Below, one piece after another: positions 37,430 to 45,522 of a DNA stretch of 64,000 nt. Source of the DNA: an uncultured Bacteroides sp. GTDB taxonomy: Bacteria; Bacteroidota; Bacteroidia; Bacteroidales; Bacteroidaceae. The stretch's first letter is position 1, and each line of letters opens with the position of its first letter. The stretch lies in assembly GCA_937890825.1 (NCBI GenBank), contig CALADS010000089.1:108340-172339 (forward strand). Direction: 5' to 3'. The position numbers and the translations under genes were made by a program. The notes under the pieces were generated by a model. The model ran no database searches. It was not told the DNA's origin and saw nothing but the letters and a program-made list of their open reading frames with translations.

Positions 37430-37468
37430 TTTTCGTGTACGAAAACAAGCAATTTTGTGCACGATAAC
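37430..37468. promoter_or_regulatory. Two related operator-like sites 22 bp apart
   Basis: TTTCGTGTACGAAAAC at 37431-37446 and TTTTGTGCACGATAAC at 37453-37468 agree at 13 of 16 bases with an exact 22-base offset. The first lies in the dyad TTTTCGT-GT-ACGAAAA (37430-37445). The pair lies between the divergent GH105 and EIIC promoters, the natural place for a shared regulator site. Confidence 0.6.
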
Positions 37469-37519
37469 ATTAAAAATGTATCAAAATCGTCCATTTTTCT
37501 AATTATTATAGGTCAGCTA

Positions 37520-37550
37520 TTTGAATAATAAAGAAAAGGTCTTAATTTTG
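37520..37550 (+). promoter_or_regulatory. Complete Bacteroides promoter for EIIC-kduI
   Basis: TTTG at 37520-37523, 19-base spacer, TAATTTTG at 37543-37550: both elements and the spacing fit the Bacteroides consensus. The start codon is 63 bases further at 37614. Confidence 0.75.
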
Positions 37551-37613
37551 AGCCCGGATAATTTACATTAATCTAATAGAATATAATCATTTATTAAATT
37601 AAAACACAAGAGA

Positions 37614-39026
37614 ATGGAACAAGTTTTCGGTTACATCATCGGCTTAGGTGCAGCAGTGATGATGCCTATTATTTTCACAATTTTAGGTCTATGCATCGGA
37701 ATTAAATTCAGCAAAGCATTAAAGAGCGGTTTGCTCGTAGGTGTAGGATTTGTAGGCCTGTCAGTCGTCACAGCCCTTCTAACAAGCAGCCTTGGCCCCG
37801 CATTAAGTAAAGTAGTCGAAATCTATGGTCTGGAACTTCAAGTATTCGATATGGGCTGGCCTGCTGCAGCAGCCGTGGCTTACAATACTTCTGTAGGTGC
37901 ATTTATCATTCCTGTTTGCCTGGGTGTGAACATTCTGATGATTCTTACCAAGACTACCCGCACTGTCAATATCGACTTGTGGAACTACTGGCATTTTGCC
38001 TTCATCGGTGCTGTGGTATATTTTGCTAGCGACAGCATTTGGTGGGGATTCTTCGCAGCCATTATCTGCTACATCATTACGCTGATTTCTGCCGATTATA
38101 CAGCTAAGAAATTCCAGCATTTTTATGAAGGAATGGAAGGCATCTCTATCCCCCAGCCTTTCTGTGCAGGTTTCTTACCTTTCGCAGTCGGTATCAATAA
38201 ATTACTGGATATGATTCCGGGATTTGACAAGCTCAACATCGATGCAGACGGAATGAAAAAGAAATTCGGTTTGCTGGGCGACCCTCTCTTCCTAGGTATT
38301 TTAGTAGGATGCGGCATTGCAGCCCTTTCCTGCAAAGATGGCAGCGAACTGGTAGACAAGATTCCTTATATATTAGGTTTGGGTATCAAGATGGGAGCAG
38401 TTATGGAACTGATTCCGCGTATCACAGCCTTGTTTATTGAAGGTCTGAGACCTATCTCTGATGCTACACGCGAACTGATAGCCAAGAAGTTCAAGGGTGC
38501 AGTAGGCTTGAATATCGGTATGAGCCCTGCATTGGTAATCGGCCATCCTGCCACTCTGGTGGTATCATTGCTGCTGATTCCCGTAACTCTTCTGCTGGCT
38601 GTAGTTCTGCCGGGTAACCAATTCTTACCGCTGGCTTCATTGGCTGGTATGTTCTACGTATTCCCGCTTGTATTACCTATCACAAAAGGTAACGTATTGA
38701 AATCATTCATTATCGGATTAGTAGCTTTGACGGCCGGTCTCTATTTTGTAACAGACTTGGCACCTTATTTCACACAAGCAGCTAGAGACGTATATGAAAG
38801 AACACAAGATGCAGCTGTTCACATCCCAGCCGGATTTGAAGGTGGTGGCGCATTGGACTTCGCTTCCAGCCTCTTCTCCTGGATTATCTTCCATCTCACC
38901 TATACATTTAAATATGTAGGAGCCGGTATTCTGGTAGCCATTACTCTCTTGCTAATGTTGTGGAACCGTCGCGCTATCTTGAAATACCAGAAGAAAGCAC
39001 AAGAAGAACAAATGAACAACAAATAA
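37614..39026 (+). CDS. Orphan PTS galactitol-type EIIC permease
   Basis: A 470-residue polytopic membrane protein of the EIIC-GAT (GatC/SgcC) family, normally the membrane channel of a phosphotransferase system. The start MEQVFGYIIGLGAAVMMPII, the segment QVFDMGWPAAAAVAYNTSVG and PISDATRELIAKKFKGAVGL, then GMSPALVIGHPATLVVSLLL, are family-like. No EIIA, EIIB, EI or HPr gene lies in the window. It is followed 24 bases later by kduI. The inference is that this channel works without phosphorylation and carries a deoxy-uronate; the family call is firm, the substrate is not. Confidence 0.88.
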   Translation: MEQVFGYIIGLGAAVMMPIIFTILGLCIGIKFSKALKSGLLVGVGFVGLSVVTALLTSSLGPALSKVVEIYGLELQVFDMGWPAAAAVAYNTSVGAFIIPVCLGVNILMILTKTTRTVNIDLWNYWHFAFIGAVVYFASDSIWWGFFAAIICYIITLISADYTAKKFQHFYEGMEGISIPQPFCAGFLPFAVGINKLLDMIPGFDKLNIDADGMKKKFGLLGDPLFLGILVGCGIAALSCKDGSELVDKIPYILGLGIKMGAVMELIPRITALFIEGLRPISDATRELIAKKFKGAVGLNIGMSPALVIGHPATLVVSLLLIPVTLLLAVVLPGNQFLPLASLAGMFYVFPLVLPITKGNVLKSFIIGLVALTAGLYFVTDLAPYFTQAARDVYERTQDAAVHIPAGFEGGGALDFASSLFSWIIFHLTYTFKYVGAGILVAITLLLMLWNRRAILKYQKKAQEEQMNNK

Positions 39027-39050
39027 AAACCTATAAACAATAAAGAGAAT

Positions 39051-40007
39051 ATGAAAAGATTTGCATTTGCATTGATGCTGGGAGCAGCTGCTATGGCAGC
39101 AAATGCCCAGATGAATTACAAAGTACAGACTGCTTGTCATCCTCAAGACGTGAAACACTATGACACAGAACGTCTGCGTAACTCCTTCATGATGGAGAAA
39201 GTGATGGCTGCTGATGAAATCAATCTGACTTATACACTTTATGACCGCTTGATTTACGGAGGTGTAATGCCCGTAAACAAAGTTTTGAAACTGGAAACTT
39301 TCCGCGAACTGGGACCGGAAATCACTTATTTCCTGGAACGTCGCGAACTGGGTGTTATCAACACCGGTGGTGATGGAATTGTTACTGTAGACGGTAAAGA
39401 ATACCCCATGACTTACAAAGAAGCTTTATACGTAGGTTGCGGAAACAAAGAAGTGACTTTCAAGAGCGTAGATCCCAGCAAACCTGCTAAGTTCTACATC
39501 AATTCAGCTCCTGCATACAAACAATTCGTTACACAGCTGATTACTACTGATGCAAAGCTTCAAAAAGCAAACCCCAAGAAATATGCTTTAGGTATCTCTG
39601 ACCACTATGGTAAGATGGAAGACAGTAACGACCGTATTGTAAACCAGTTGATCGTAAAAGATGTATTGGAAAGAGTGAAAAACGGTGGTACTAACCAATT
39701 GCAAATGGGTCTGACAGAATTAGCTCCAGGATCTGTATGGAATACCATGCCTGCTCATACTCATACTCGCCGTATGGAAGCTTATTACTACTTCAATTTG
39801 GCTGAAGGCAACTCCATCTGTCACTTGATGGGTGAACCGAAGGAAGAACGTTTAGTTTGGTTGCGGAACGAACAGGCTATTACTTCTCCGGAATGGAGTA
39901 TTCACGCTGCTGCAGGTACACGTAACTATACCTTCATTTGGGGTATGGCTGGTGAAAATCTGAAATACAGCGACAAGGATGAAATTAAATACACAGAAAT
40001 GAGATAA
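39051..40007 (+). CDS. kduI: 5-keto 4-deoxyuronate isomerase with N-terminal signal peptide
   Basis: A 318-residue KduI, which isomerises 5-keto-4-deoxyuronate to 2,5-diketo-3-deoxygluconate. The cupin domain has the zinc ligands in PAHTHTRRMEAYYYF near residues 233-247 (His, His, Glu) and a later histidine in SIHAAAGTRNYTFIW near 285. Relative to the roughly 280-residue cytoplasmic enzyme, it has an added N-terminus MKRFAFALMLGAAAMAANAQ: positive start, hydrophobic core and an ANA-Q cleavage site, i.e. a signal peptide. The family N-terminal body begins after it (YKVQTACHPQDVKHYDTERL). It is therefore likely periplasmic, where the GH105 product is released. Confidence 0.92.
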   Translation: MKRFAFALMLGAAAMAANAQMNYKVQTACHPQDVKHYDTERLRNSFMMEKVMAADEINLTYTLYDRLIYGGVMPVNKVLKLETFRELGPEITYFLERRELGVINTGGDGIVTVDGKEYPMTYKEALYVGCGNKEVTFKSVDPSKPAKFYINSAPAYKQFVTQLITTDAKLQKANPKKYALGISDHYGKMEDSNDRIVNQLIVKDVLERVKNGGTNQLQMGLTELAPGSVWNTMPAHTHTRRMEAYYYFNLAEGNSICHLMGEPKEERLVWLRNEQAITSPEWSIHAAAGTRNYTFIWGMAGENLKYSDKDEIKYTEMR

Positions 40008-40034
40008 GCAACATAACTCATCTGTAACCATAAT

Positions 40035-40072
40035 GAAAACGGGGCTTGTTTACATAAACAAGCCCCGTTTTC
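40035..40072 (+). terminator. Intrinsic terminator after kduI
   Basis: A perfect 18-bp stem (40035-40052 with 40055-40072, centre GGGGCTTGTTTA) is followed by a T-rich tail. It ends the EIIC-kduI transcript before the MFS gene, which has its own promoter. Confidence 0.92.
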
Positions 40073-40127
40073 TCATTTTATACATAAAAACTGTCAATTT
40101 TTACACCTTCCAGTATTCAGAATGCTC

Positions 40128-40135
40128 TATCTTTG
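40128..40135 (+). promoter_or_regulatory. -7 element for the MFS transporter gene
   Basis: TATCTTTG, an exact match, 31 bases before the ATG at 40167. Its position inside the longer open frame from 40122 shows that the 40122 start is not used. Confidence 0.6.
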
Positions 40136-40166
40136 CCACCAATTAAATAAATATAAATCTATAATC

Positions 40167-41648
40167 ATGAATCAATTAAAAGACACAACAACCAAAATGA
40201 CCAACTATCGTTGGATTATCTGTGCGATGCTGTTCTTTGCAACGACCGTAAACTACCTCGATCGCCAGGTGCTTTCATTAACTTGGAAAGATTTCATCGC
40301 TCCGGAATTTCACTGGACAGACACACATTATGGCTATATAACAGCCGTTTTTTCTATTGTTTATGCAATTGGTAATCTTTTTGCCGGGCGGTTTATTGAT
40401 TGGATGGGAACAAAAAAAGGATACATGTGGGCCATAGCTGTGTGGTCAATAGGAGCCTGCTTACATGCCTTATGTGGATGGGCAACTGAAGTTTCTTTAG
40501 GACTGAAAGATACAGCAGCCATGTTGGGTGCAAGCGGAGCCGTTGCTTCTACCATAGCCATTACCAGTGTATACTATTTTATCGCAGCACGTATCATTCT
40601 AAGCGTTGGTGAAGCAGGTAATTTTCCAGCAGCTATCAAGGTAACTGCCGAATATTTCCCTAAAAAAGACCGCGCATTCTCTACTTCCATATTCAATGCC
40701 GGATCTACTGTAGGTGCTTTGATTGCCCCTCTATGCATTCCTACTTTAGCGCGCTACTTTCAACGCATGGGAATAGGTAACGGATGGGAAATGGCTTTTA
40801 TTGTCATTGGTGGACTAGGCTTTATTTGGATGGGCCTATGGATGTTTATGTACAAAAAACCAGATAAAAATCCCCTTGTAAATGCAACAGAACTCGCTTA
40901 TATAGAACAAGATAAAGAAACCGAACAAACTGTTTCCACAAAAACAACCGAAGAGAAAAGCATTTCCTTCTTGCAATGTTTTAAATACCCACAGACATGG
41001 GCGGTATTCTTTGGCAAATTCATGACAGATGGTGTGTGGTGGTTTTTCTTATTTTGGGTACCAGCATATATCTCTGATGTATACGGTTTTTCATCTGATA
41101 CCCCAACTGCCCAAATTCTGATTTTTGTACTCTATGCAATTACCATGCTTTCTATCTACGGCGGTAAATTACCTACTATCATAATAAATCGCACAGGCAA
41201 AAACCCTTATGCAGCGCGCATGCAGGCAATGTTTATCTTTTCGTTATTCCCATTATTAGCCTTGTTTGCTCAGCCATTAGGCAACCGGGAAGTATTTGGT
41301 GAATACGCCTATTGGTTCCCAGTCATTATCATCGGTATTGCAGGAGCAGCTCATCAATCGTGGTCAGCCAACATCTACTCAGTGGTAGGTGACATGTTTC
41401 CAAAAAGCACCATTGCTACCATTGTAGGTATTGGTGGTACGGCCGGTGGCATTGGCTCCTTTCTGATTAACATGGGGTCGGGTATATTATTCGACTATGC
41501 AGCCAACACACAAATGAGCTTTATGGGATTTCAAGGTAAACCTGCCGGCTATTTCATCATATTCGGTATCTGTGCAGTATCTTATCTCCTTGGATGGACC
41601 ATCATGAAAATATTGGTTCCAAAATACAAGCCAATTATAGTAGACTGA
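40167..41648 (+). CDS. ExuT-like hexuronate MFS transporter
   Basis: A 493-residue major facilitator protein of the anion:cation symporter type that includes ExuT. Twelve membrane helices are expected; the segments NYRWIICAMLFFATTVNYLDRQ, GYITAVFSIVYAIGNLFAGRFIDWMGTK and the conserved loop RIILSVGEAGNFPAAIKVTAEYFPKKDRA are visible. The loop motif D-x-x-G-T-K-K-G after helix 2 is present. It follows kduI and a terminator, and would import galacturonate or other uronates. The start at 40167 (MNQLKDTTTKM) is set by the -7 box. Uronate is inferred from family and context. Confidence 0.87.
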   Translation: MNQLKDTTTKMTNYRWIICAMLFFATTVNYLDRQVLSLTWKDFIAPEFHWTDTHYGYITAVFSIVYAIGNLFAGRFIDWMGTKKGYMWAIAVWSIGACLHALCGWATEVSLGLKDTAAMLGASGAVASTIAITSVYYFIAARIILSVGEAGNFPAAIKVTAEYFPKKDRAFSTSIFNAGSTVGALIAPLCIPTLARYFQRMGIGNGWEMAFIVIGGLGFIWMGLWMFMYKKPDKNPLVNATELAYIEQDKETEQTVSTKTTEEKSISFLQCFKYPQTWAVFFGKFMTDGVWWFFLFWVPAYISDVYGFSSDTPTAQILIFVLYAITMLSIYGGKLPTIIINRTGKNPYAARMQAMFIFSLFPLLALFAQPLGNREVFGEYAYWFPVIIIGIAGAAHQSWSANIYSVVGDMFPKSTIATIVGIGGTAGGIGSFLINMGSGILFDYAANTQMSFMGFQGKPAGYFIIFGICAVSYLLGWTIMKILVPKYKPIIVD

Positions 41649-41670
41649 CAGTAGAAATTATTAAAGATTT

Positions 41671-41713
41671 AAAATGAGGATGCTTCTTGAAATACAAGAT
41701 ACATCCTCATTTT
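41671..41713 (+). terminator. Terminator after the MFS gene
   Basis: AAAATGAGGATG at 41671-41682 pairs perfectly with CATCCTCATTTT at 41702-41713, with an inner TCTTG/CAAGA stem, and the right arm runs into T-rich sequence. Confidence 0.85.
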
Positions 41714-41992
41714 TATATCTTTACCACAACATGTCATCATGCAACAGAAACCTCTATACTACCCCTTAATCTATAACTAAAAATCACGATTTTATAAATG
41801 AAGAAGTTGTTGATAAAAGATTCATACCTTCTATGACTAAATCTGAAAGTATACCCTTATATATAAGAAACTAAAGAAATATGCGACAATGCGATATCTA
41901 TATCGATAAATGTTTCTGCCGACGAAAGAGAAATAAGATACAGCTTAATTCTACAAACGCTGATCTAAAAAATAATTCATGGCAAGCGACAT
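41714..41992. other. Intergenic region without a supported gene
   Basis: This A/T-rich stretch holds a small dyad CGATAT-CT-ATATCG near 41893-41906 and a 37-codon plus-strand frame from 41881 that I do not recognise and cannot support. Nothing else stands out before the small RNA gene that follows on the minus strand. Confidence 0.5.
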
Positions 41993-42063
41993 AAAAAAAA
42001 AGGGAAGTCTCACGACTTCCACATTTCTTCTAACCTTAAATCTAAATCTCTATGAAAAAAACG
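41993..42063 (-). ncRNA. Probable small RNA with own promoter and terminator
   Basis: On the minus strand, a -7 box at 42069-42076 is followed by about 70 bases and then a textbook terminator: GGAAGTC, loop GTGA (GNRA type), GACTTCC, and nine T ending at 41993. The body between is A/T-rich with the phrase CATAGAGATTTAGATTTAAGG and has no credible open frame. It lies downstream of the nuclease-helicase gene on the same strand and would be made independently of it. The 5' end is estimated from the -7 box. Family and target unknown. Confidence 0.7.
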
Positions 42064-42068
42064 TGCTG

Positions 42069-42076
42069 CAAAGATA
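42069..42076 (-). promoter_or_regulatory. -7 element of the small RNA
   Basis: Minus-strand TATCTTTG, an exact TAnnTTTG match, placing the transcript start near 42063. The -33 position has no TTG. Confidence 0.6.
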
Positions 42077-42129
42077 AGCATTTTATCTCATACTGTTCAT
42101 TAATAAACTTTATAATAACATATTAGACT

Positions 42130-45100
42130 CTAAAAAAACGCTAATGAACGCAGCAAAGAAGCATAAATAGGATTTTGATTCAATATTTCTGGTACTCCAG
42201 TCATAAACATCTGTTTGCGTGCTCGGGTTAAGGCGACATTTAATTTTCGATCTATCATCACTCCGTTTTCTTCTGTTATATTAGACAAAAAACGTAACTG
42301 AGAAACGCGGTTAGCACAAAAAGAATAAATGATAACATCTCTTTCGCTTCCTTGAAAGCGTTCTACCGTATCTACCAGAATATCATTCAACACTGGTACC
42401 GACAAAGCCCTTAATTCTTTTTTTATGAGAGCTATCTGACTACGATAAGGCGTAATAATACCTAAAGTAACTTCAGGTAAGAAACCTTCCTGCTGCGAAT
42501 ACTGGTGATAAACAGATAATGCTAACTGAGCTACTATATGCGCTTCTGAATGATTCGTCTTGGATGATTGTGAGACTGATTCAGCAACAGCAGGAAAGAA
42601 TGCTACCCTACGCGTAATCCAGGAAGCAAACGGAGTGTGCTGCAAAGCAGGCGAAAGCGTCAAAGTCCCTTTTTGATGAGGAAGCCCAACTGGCTGTAAC
42701 AATCCTTGATAAAAGGCTTGGTTAGGAAAAGCGGCAACTTCTACATTCATACGACCCTGCTTGCACAACATATCACAAAACGGATTAAACTCCTCGCTTG
42801 CCTTATCAACTGTAGCAGTCCGATACAAACGTTCGAATAGCGAGTCTTTTAAATTAGTCAACCCAATATCCCGCAACGATTCCTCACAAACTTCCGACTG
42901 TTCGGCCGACTGCAAGATAACAGCAGGCAATTGCTTATAATCACCAATCATCACAAACTTACCGATTGCATTTCCACCAGACACGCTCCGCAGGCAAAGC
43001 AATCCCAATAGCTGAGGCTCCAAAATCTGTGTAGCTTCATCAATCAAAGCCACATCAAATGTCTTCAGTCTAAAAAGGTCGGTCTTGGTTGAGAAAGTGG
43101 ACACCGTTCCTACAAAGATGCGACACGAAGCAATCCTCAGTTGCACTTCCCTACGGTTCTTGCACACTTCCAACACATTTTCTACCAAACGAGGACGGTA
43201 AGCAGTTTCACAAGACAGTTCGCTGCCCACACGGATATAATCAACTGCCGGAGATATTTTTTCCAACATCTTGCAGATTTCATCCACAGCCCGATTGGTA
43301 TAAGATAACAGCAATAATTGTTTTCCTTCACTATAGAATTCTTCCACCATACGACGCAATGCACGCGAGGTTTTTCCTGTACCAGGAGGTCCTACCAACA
43401 GAAAATAATCCTCTGCTGCTTTAGCCTTCAGAGCGATGCGATCAAAATCATCCTTTTGGGCTAAGATAGCAGTCCGCAAAGAAACATCGTAAACAGGCAG
43501 ACGCTGCCCTAGCAGCAGATTGCGCCGGTCGGCTGTTGCATTCAAGAAAGCTGCTAGTCCTTGATACATAGAACGAAAAGAAGTGTCCATATAATCATGC
43601 TCCACTGCATATCGACTATCCATAGGCAATACTGCCACATTTCGCTGGGCAGCACGCAGACGCACACAGATACTGACATCCGTAATCCATTCAATATTTC
43701 CTTTAAAAACCAGTTTATTGGTTACATTATCACTGTCGGTGTTACGCTCATACAGCAAGACAGCATCTCCCGCTCTAAAATTAGGCAACATTTCCTCAGA
43801 AGTTACAGCAGGAATTTCAAACTGTAAAAATGGATGGCTGGCAGCAGCAGCCTGATTTTCCGTAATTCTTAAATCGAAAAGAATCTCACCACCTTCACAT
43901 TTTTCATCCAATGTAGACAGCCATAAAGCCGAAGCCCCTGTTCTTCCTTCATAATCTATATCACCCGACTTAGAAGTATATAATTCTTTTGTAATGAAAT
44001 TATAAAGGGTATAAAAATAACTCTGTTCTATGGGCGACAAGGCAGCAATTTGCTTACTCACCGCATCGATCTGAGGATATAAATAGCGTTTCCACAAGAC
44101 ATTGTCCAAACCCCGTTCATTCAATACTTGCGGCTGAATATCCTGCAGACACTGCGCAGTATAGCTAGGACTGTTTCGCAATTGAATACCATATTCGTTA
44201 GATACAATACGATTCCGTACATCCATCACCCTGCGTACCATAGCCCACGAGGGCCGTGACGGATACAACAGGGGATAACGGGTATAAAGCAGATACGCTT
44301 TCACTCCACGATGGTCTTTTCCCATAGAATACTCCAGCACTGCCTGATAGAGCAACATCTGCACTTTATTGTTTTCCTTCGGTTCTATCTTGCCACGTAT
44401 AAGGTATTCATCGGCCTTGCCCGACTTCATTTCAATAAAGGAAGTCATGTCACGCTGCATATAGTCCAATCTTCCCTGCAGCCCTAAAGCCTCGCAGATA
44501 TAAGAAGGTTCCAGCACAGCATCCTCTTTATCCAAATCATAACCTGCCTCACGAAAAGTCTGCTGTACGGTTTGGCGGATATGTTCAAAATGACGTTGAC
44601 AGTCAGAAAAAAACTCCCGTTCTTTCTGTACATCACGCAAATCGGCACAAGCAGCCAGTTCGATAGGATATTTCTGAAAGGCTTTGCGCATGCAGCTCAG
44701 ATAATCCGGGTTCTCTTTAGAGTAAATCCACTCATCCAAAAAGAGGTTGGCTATATTACCTAACAGCAACGGACGTGTATTATCAGGCATTTGCAAGCGT
44801 GAAAGAACATAATTGGCAGGGTGATGCCCATATTCGCGAAAACACTCGGCTAATGAACTGATATCAATCAGATAATCGGGTTCCAGAATGATGAAGGAAG
44901 GAGTCAACACTCCCTTGGCATCCACCGATACATCTAATAAATTCACCTGAGCATTCTTCCAAAGCAGACTGCATGTAATGGCAAACTCCTCATTTACCTG
45001 CGGAACTCCATAACGTACTTTCAGTAATTCATCGCATACAGATTCAGTAGGATACACATAAAGATAGGTATCATCGGCATATTGAAAACATACGCGCATA

Positions 45101-45522
45101 CGCCTCACCTGACGACAGCCTACATCAGCCACGCGATACGTAGCATCGGCTACAGGAAGAAGGTGATATAGCTTTTCCGGAATAACTGCACCGCTAAGTT
45201 TACGGATAAAGAAAGCTACTGTTTTTACATCGCGCAACAACTGCTCACGAGTAGGTTCCAACTGACGGTTCAGCACTTCATTCGAAGTAAGACGAACAGT
45301 ATGAAGCCTGTTTTGTTCTACGATAGTCAACCCTATCTTAGAAGCAACAAAACTGATACGAGCAGCTAAATCGGTCATCTGCAAACTACTCTCAGCCATC
45401 TGCGTCCTACAGGCATATTCCAATAAGCCTCGTAATTGCCGATAGGCGCTTCTTACCGACAGTTCATCGTCGGTAAGAAGCGCCTTCAACAAGTCGAATG
45501 CCTCTGTTACCTCAAGACTCAT
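42130..45522 (-). CDS. Dna2-like nuclease-helicase (PD-(D/E)XK + SF1B)
   Basis: A 1130-residue protein. The middle part holds a Cas4/RecB-type nuclease motif: GLQGRLDYMQRDMTSFIEMK near residues 350-370, with the Asp and the ExK of the PD-(D/E)XK site. The C-terminal half is a superfamily 1B helicase of the UPF1/DNA2 type: Walker A VGPPGTGKTSRA near 710, DEAT Walker B near 830, GDYKQLPA, and VDTVERFQGSERDVIIYSF with LNVALTRARK near the end. The order nuclease then helicase is that of eukaryotic Dna2. A role in end processing or replication repair is inferred. The start overlaps the tatC stop by 11 bases, linking it to the tat operon. Alternative annotation: AAA/DEAD helicase. Confidence 0.85.
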   Translation of the reverse strand: MSLEVTEAFDLLKALLTDDELSVRSAYRQLRGLLEYACRTQMAESSLQMTDLAARISFVASKIGLTIVEQNRLHTVRLTSNEVLNRQLEPTREQLLRDVKTVAFFIRKLSGAVIPEKLYHLLPVADATYRVADVGCRQVRRMRVCFQYADDTYLYVYPTESVCDELLKVRYGVPQVNEEFAITCSLLWKNAQVNLLDVSVDAKGVLTPSFIILEPDYLIDISSLAECFREYGHHPANYVLSRLQMPDNTRPLLLGNIANLFLDEWIYSKENPDYLSCMRKAFQKYPIELAACADLRDVQKEREFFSDCQRHFEHIRQTVQQTFREAGYDLDKEDAVLEPSYICEALGLQGRLDYMQRDMTSFIEMKSGKADEYLIRGKIEPKENNKVQMLLYQAVLEYSMGKDHRGVKAYLLYTRYPLLYPSRPSWAMVRRVMDVRNRIVSNEYGIQLRNSPSYTAQCLQDIQPQVLNERGLDNVLWKRYLYPQIDAVSKQIAALSPIEQSYFYTLYNFITKELYTSKSGDIDYEGRTGASALWLSTLDEKCEGGEILFDLRITENQAAAASHPFLQFEIPAVTSEEMLPNFRAGDAVLLYERNTDSDNVTNKLVFKGNIEWITDVSICVRLRAAQRNVAVLPMDSRYAVEHDYMDTSFRSMYQGLAAFLNATADRRNLLLGQRLPVYDVSLRTAILAQKDDFDRIALKAKAAEDYFLLVGPPGTGKTSRALRRMVEEFYSEGKQLLLLSYTNRAVDEICKMLEKISPAVDYIRVGSELSCETAYRPRLVENVLEVCKNRREVQLRIASCRIFVGTVSTFSTKTDLFRLKTFDVALIDEATQILEPQLLGLLCLRSVSGGNAIGKFVMIGDYKQLPAVILQSAEQSEVCEESLRDIGLTNLKDSLFERLYRTATVDKASEEFNPFCDMLCKQGRMNVEVAAFPNQAFYQGLLQPVGLPHQKGTLTLSPALQHTPFASWITRRVAFFPAVAESVSQSSKTNHSEAHIVAQLALSVYHQYSQQEGFLPEVTLGIITPYRSQIALIKKELRALSVPVLNDILVDTVERFQGSERDVIIYSFCANRVSQLRFLSNITEENGVMIDRKLNVALTRARKQMFMTGVPEILNQNPIYASLLRSLAFF

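Noticed and set aside
41881..41994. 37-residue plus-strand open frame beginning MRQCDIYIDK
   Set aside because: No family, no promoter, and it ends in the T-run of the opposite-strand small RNA; most likely chance.
42130..45522. Defence-system reading of the nuclease-helicase (for example with tatAC as partners)
   Set aside because: The neighbours are housekeeping genes (tat, murF-alr) and no defence-type effector or mobile-element signal is present; only the domain order is unusual.
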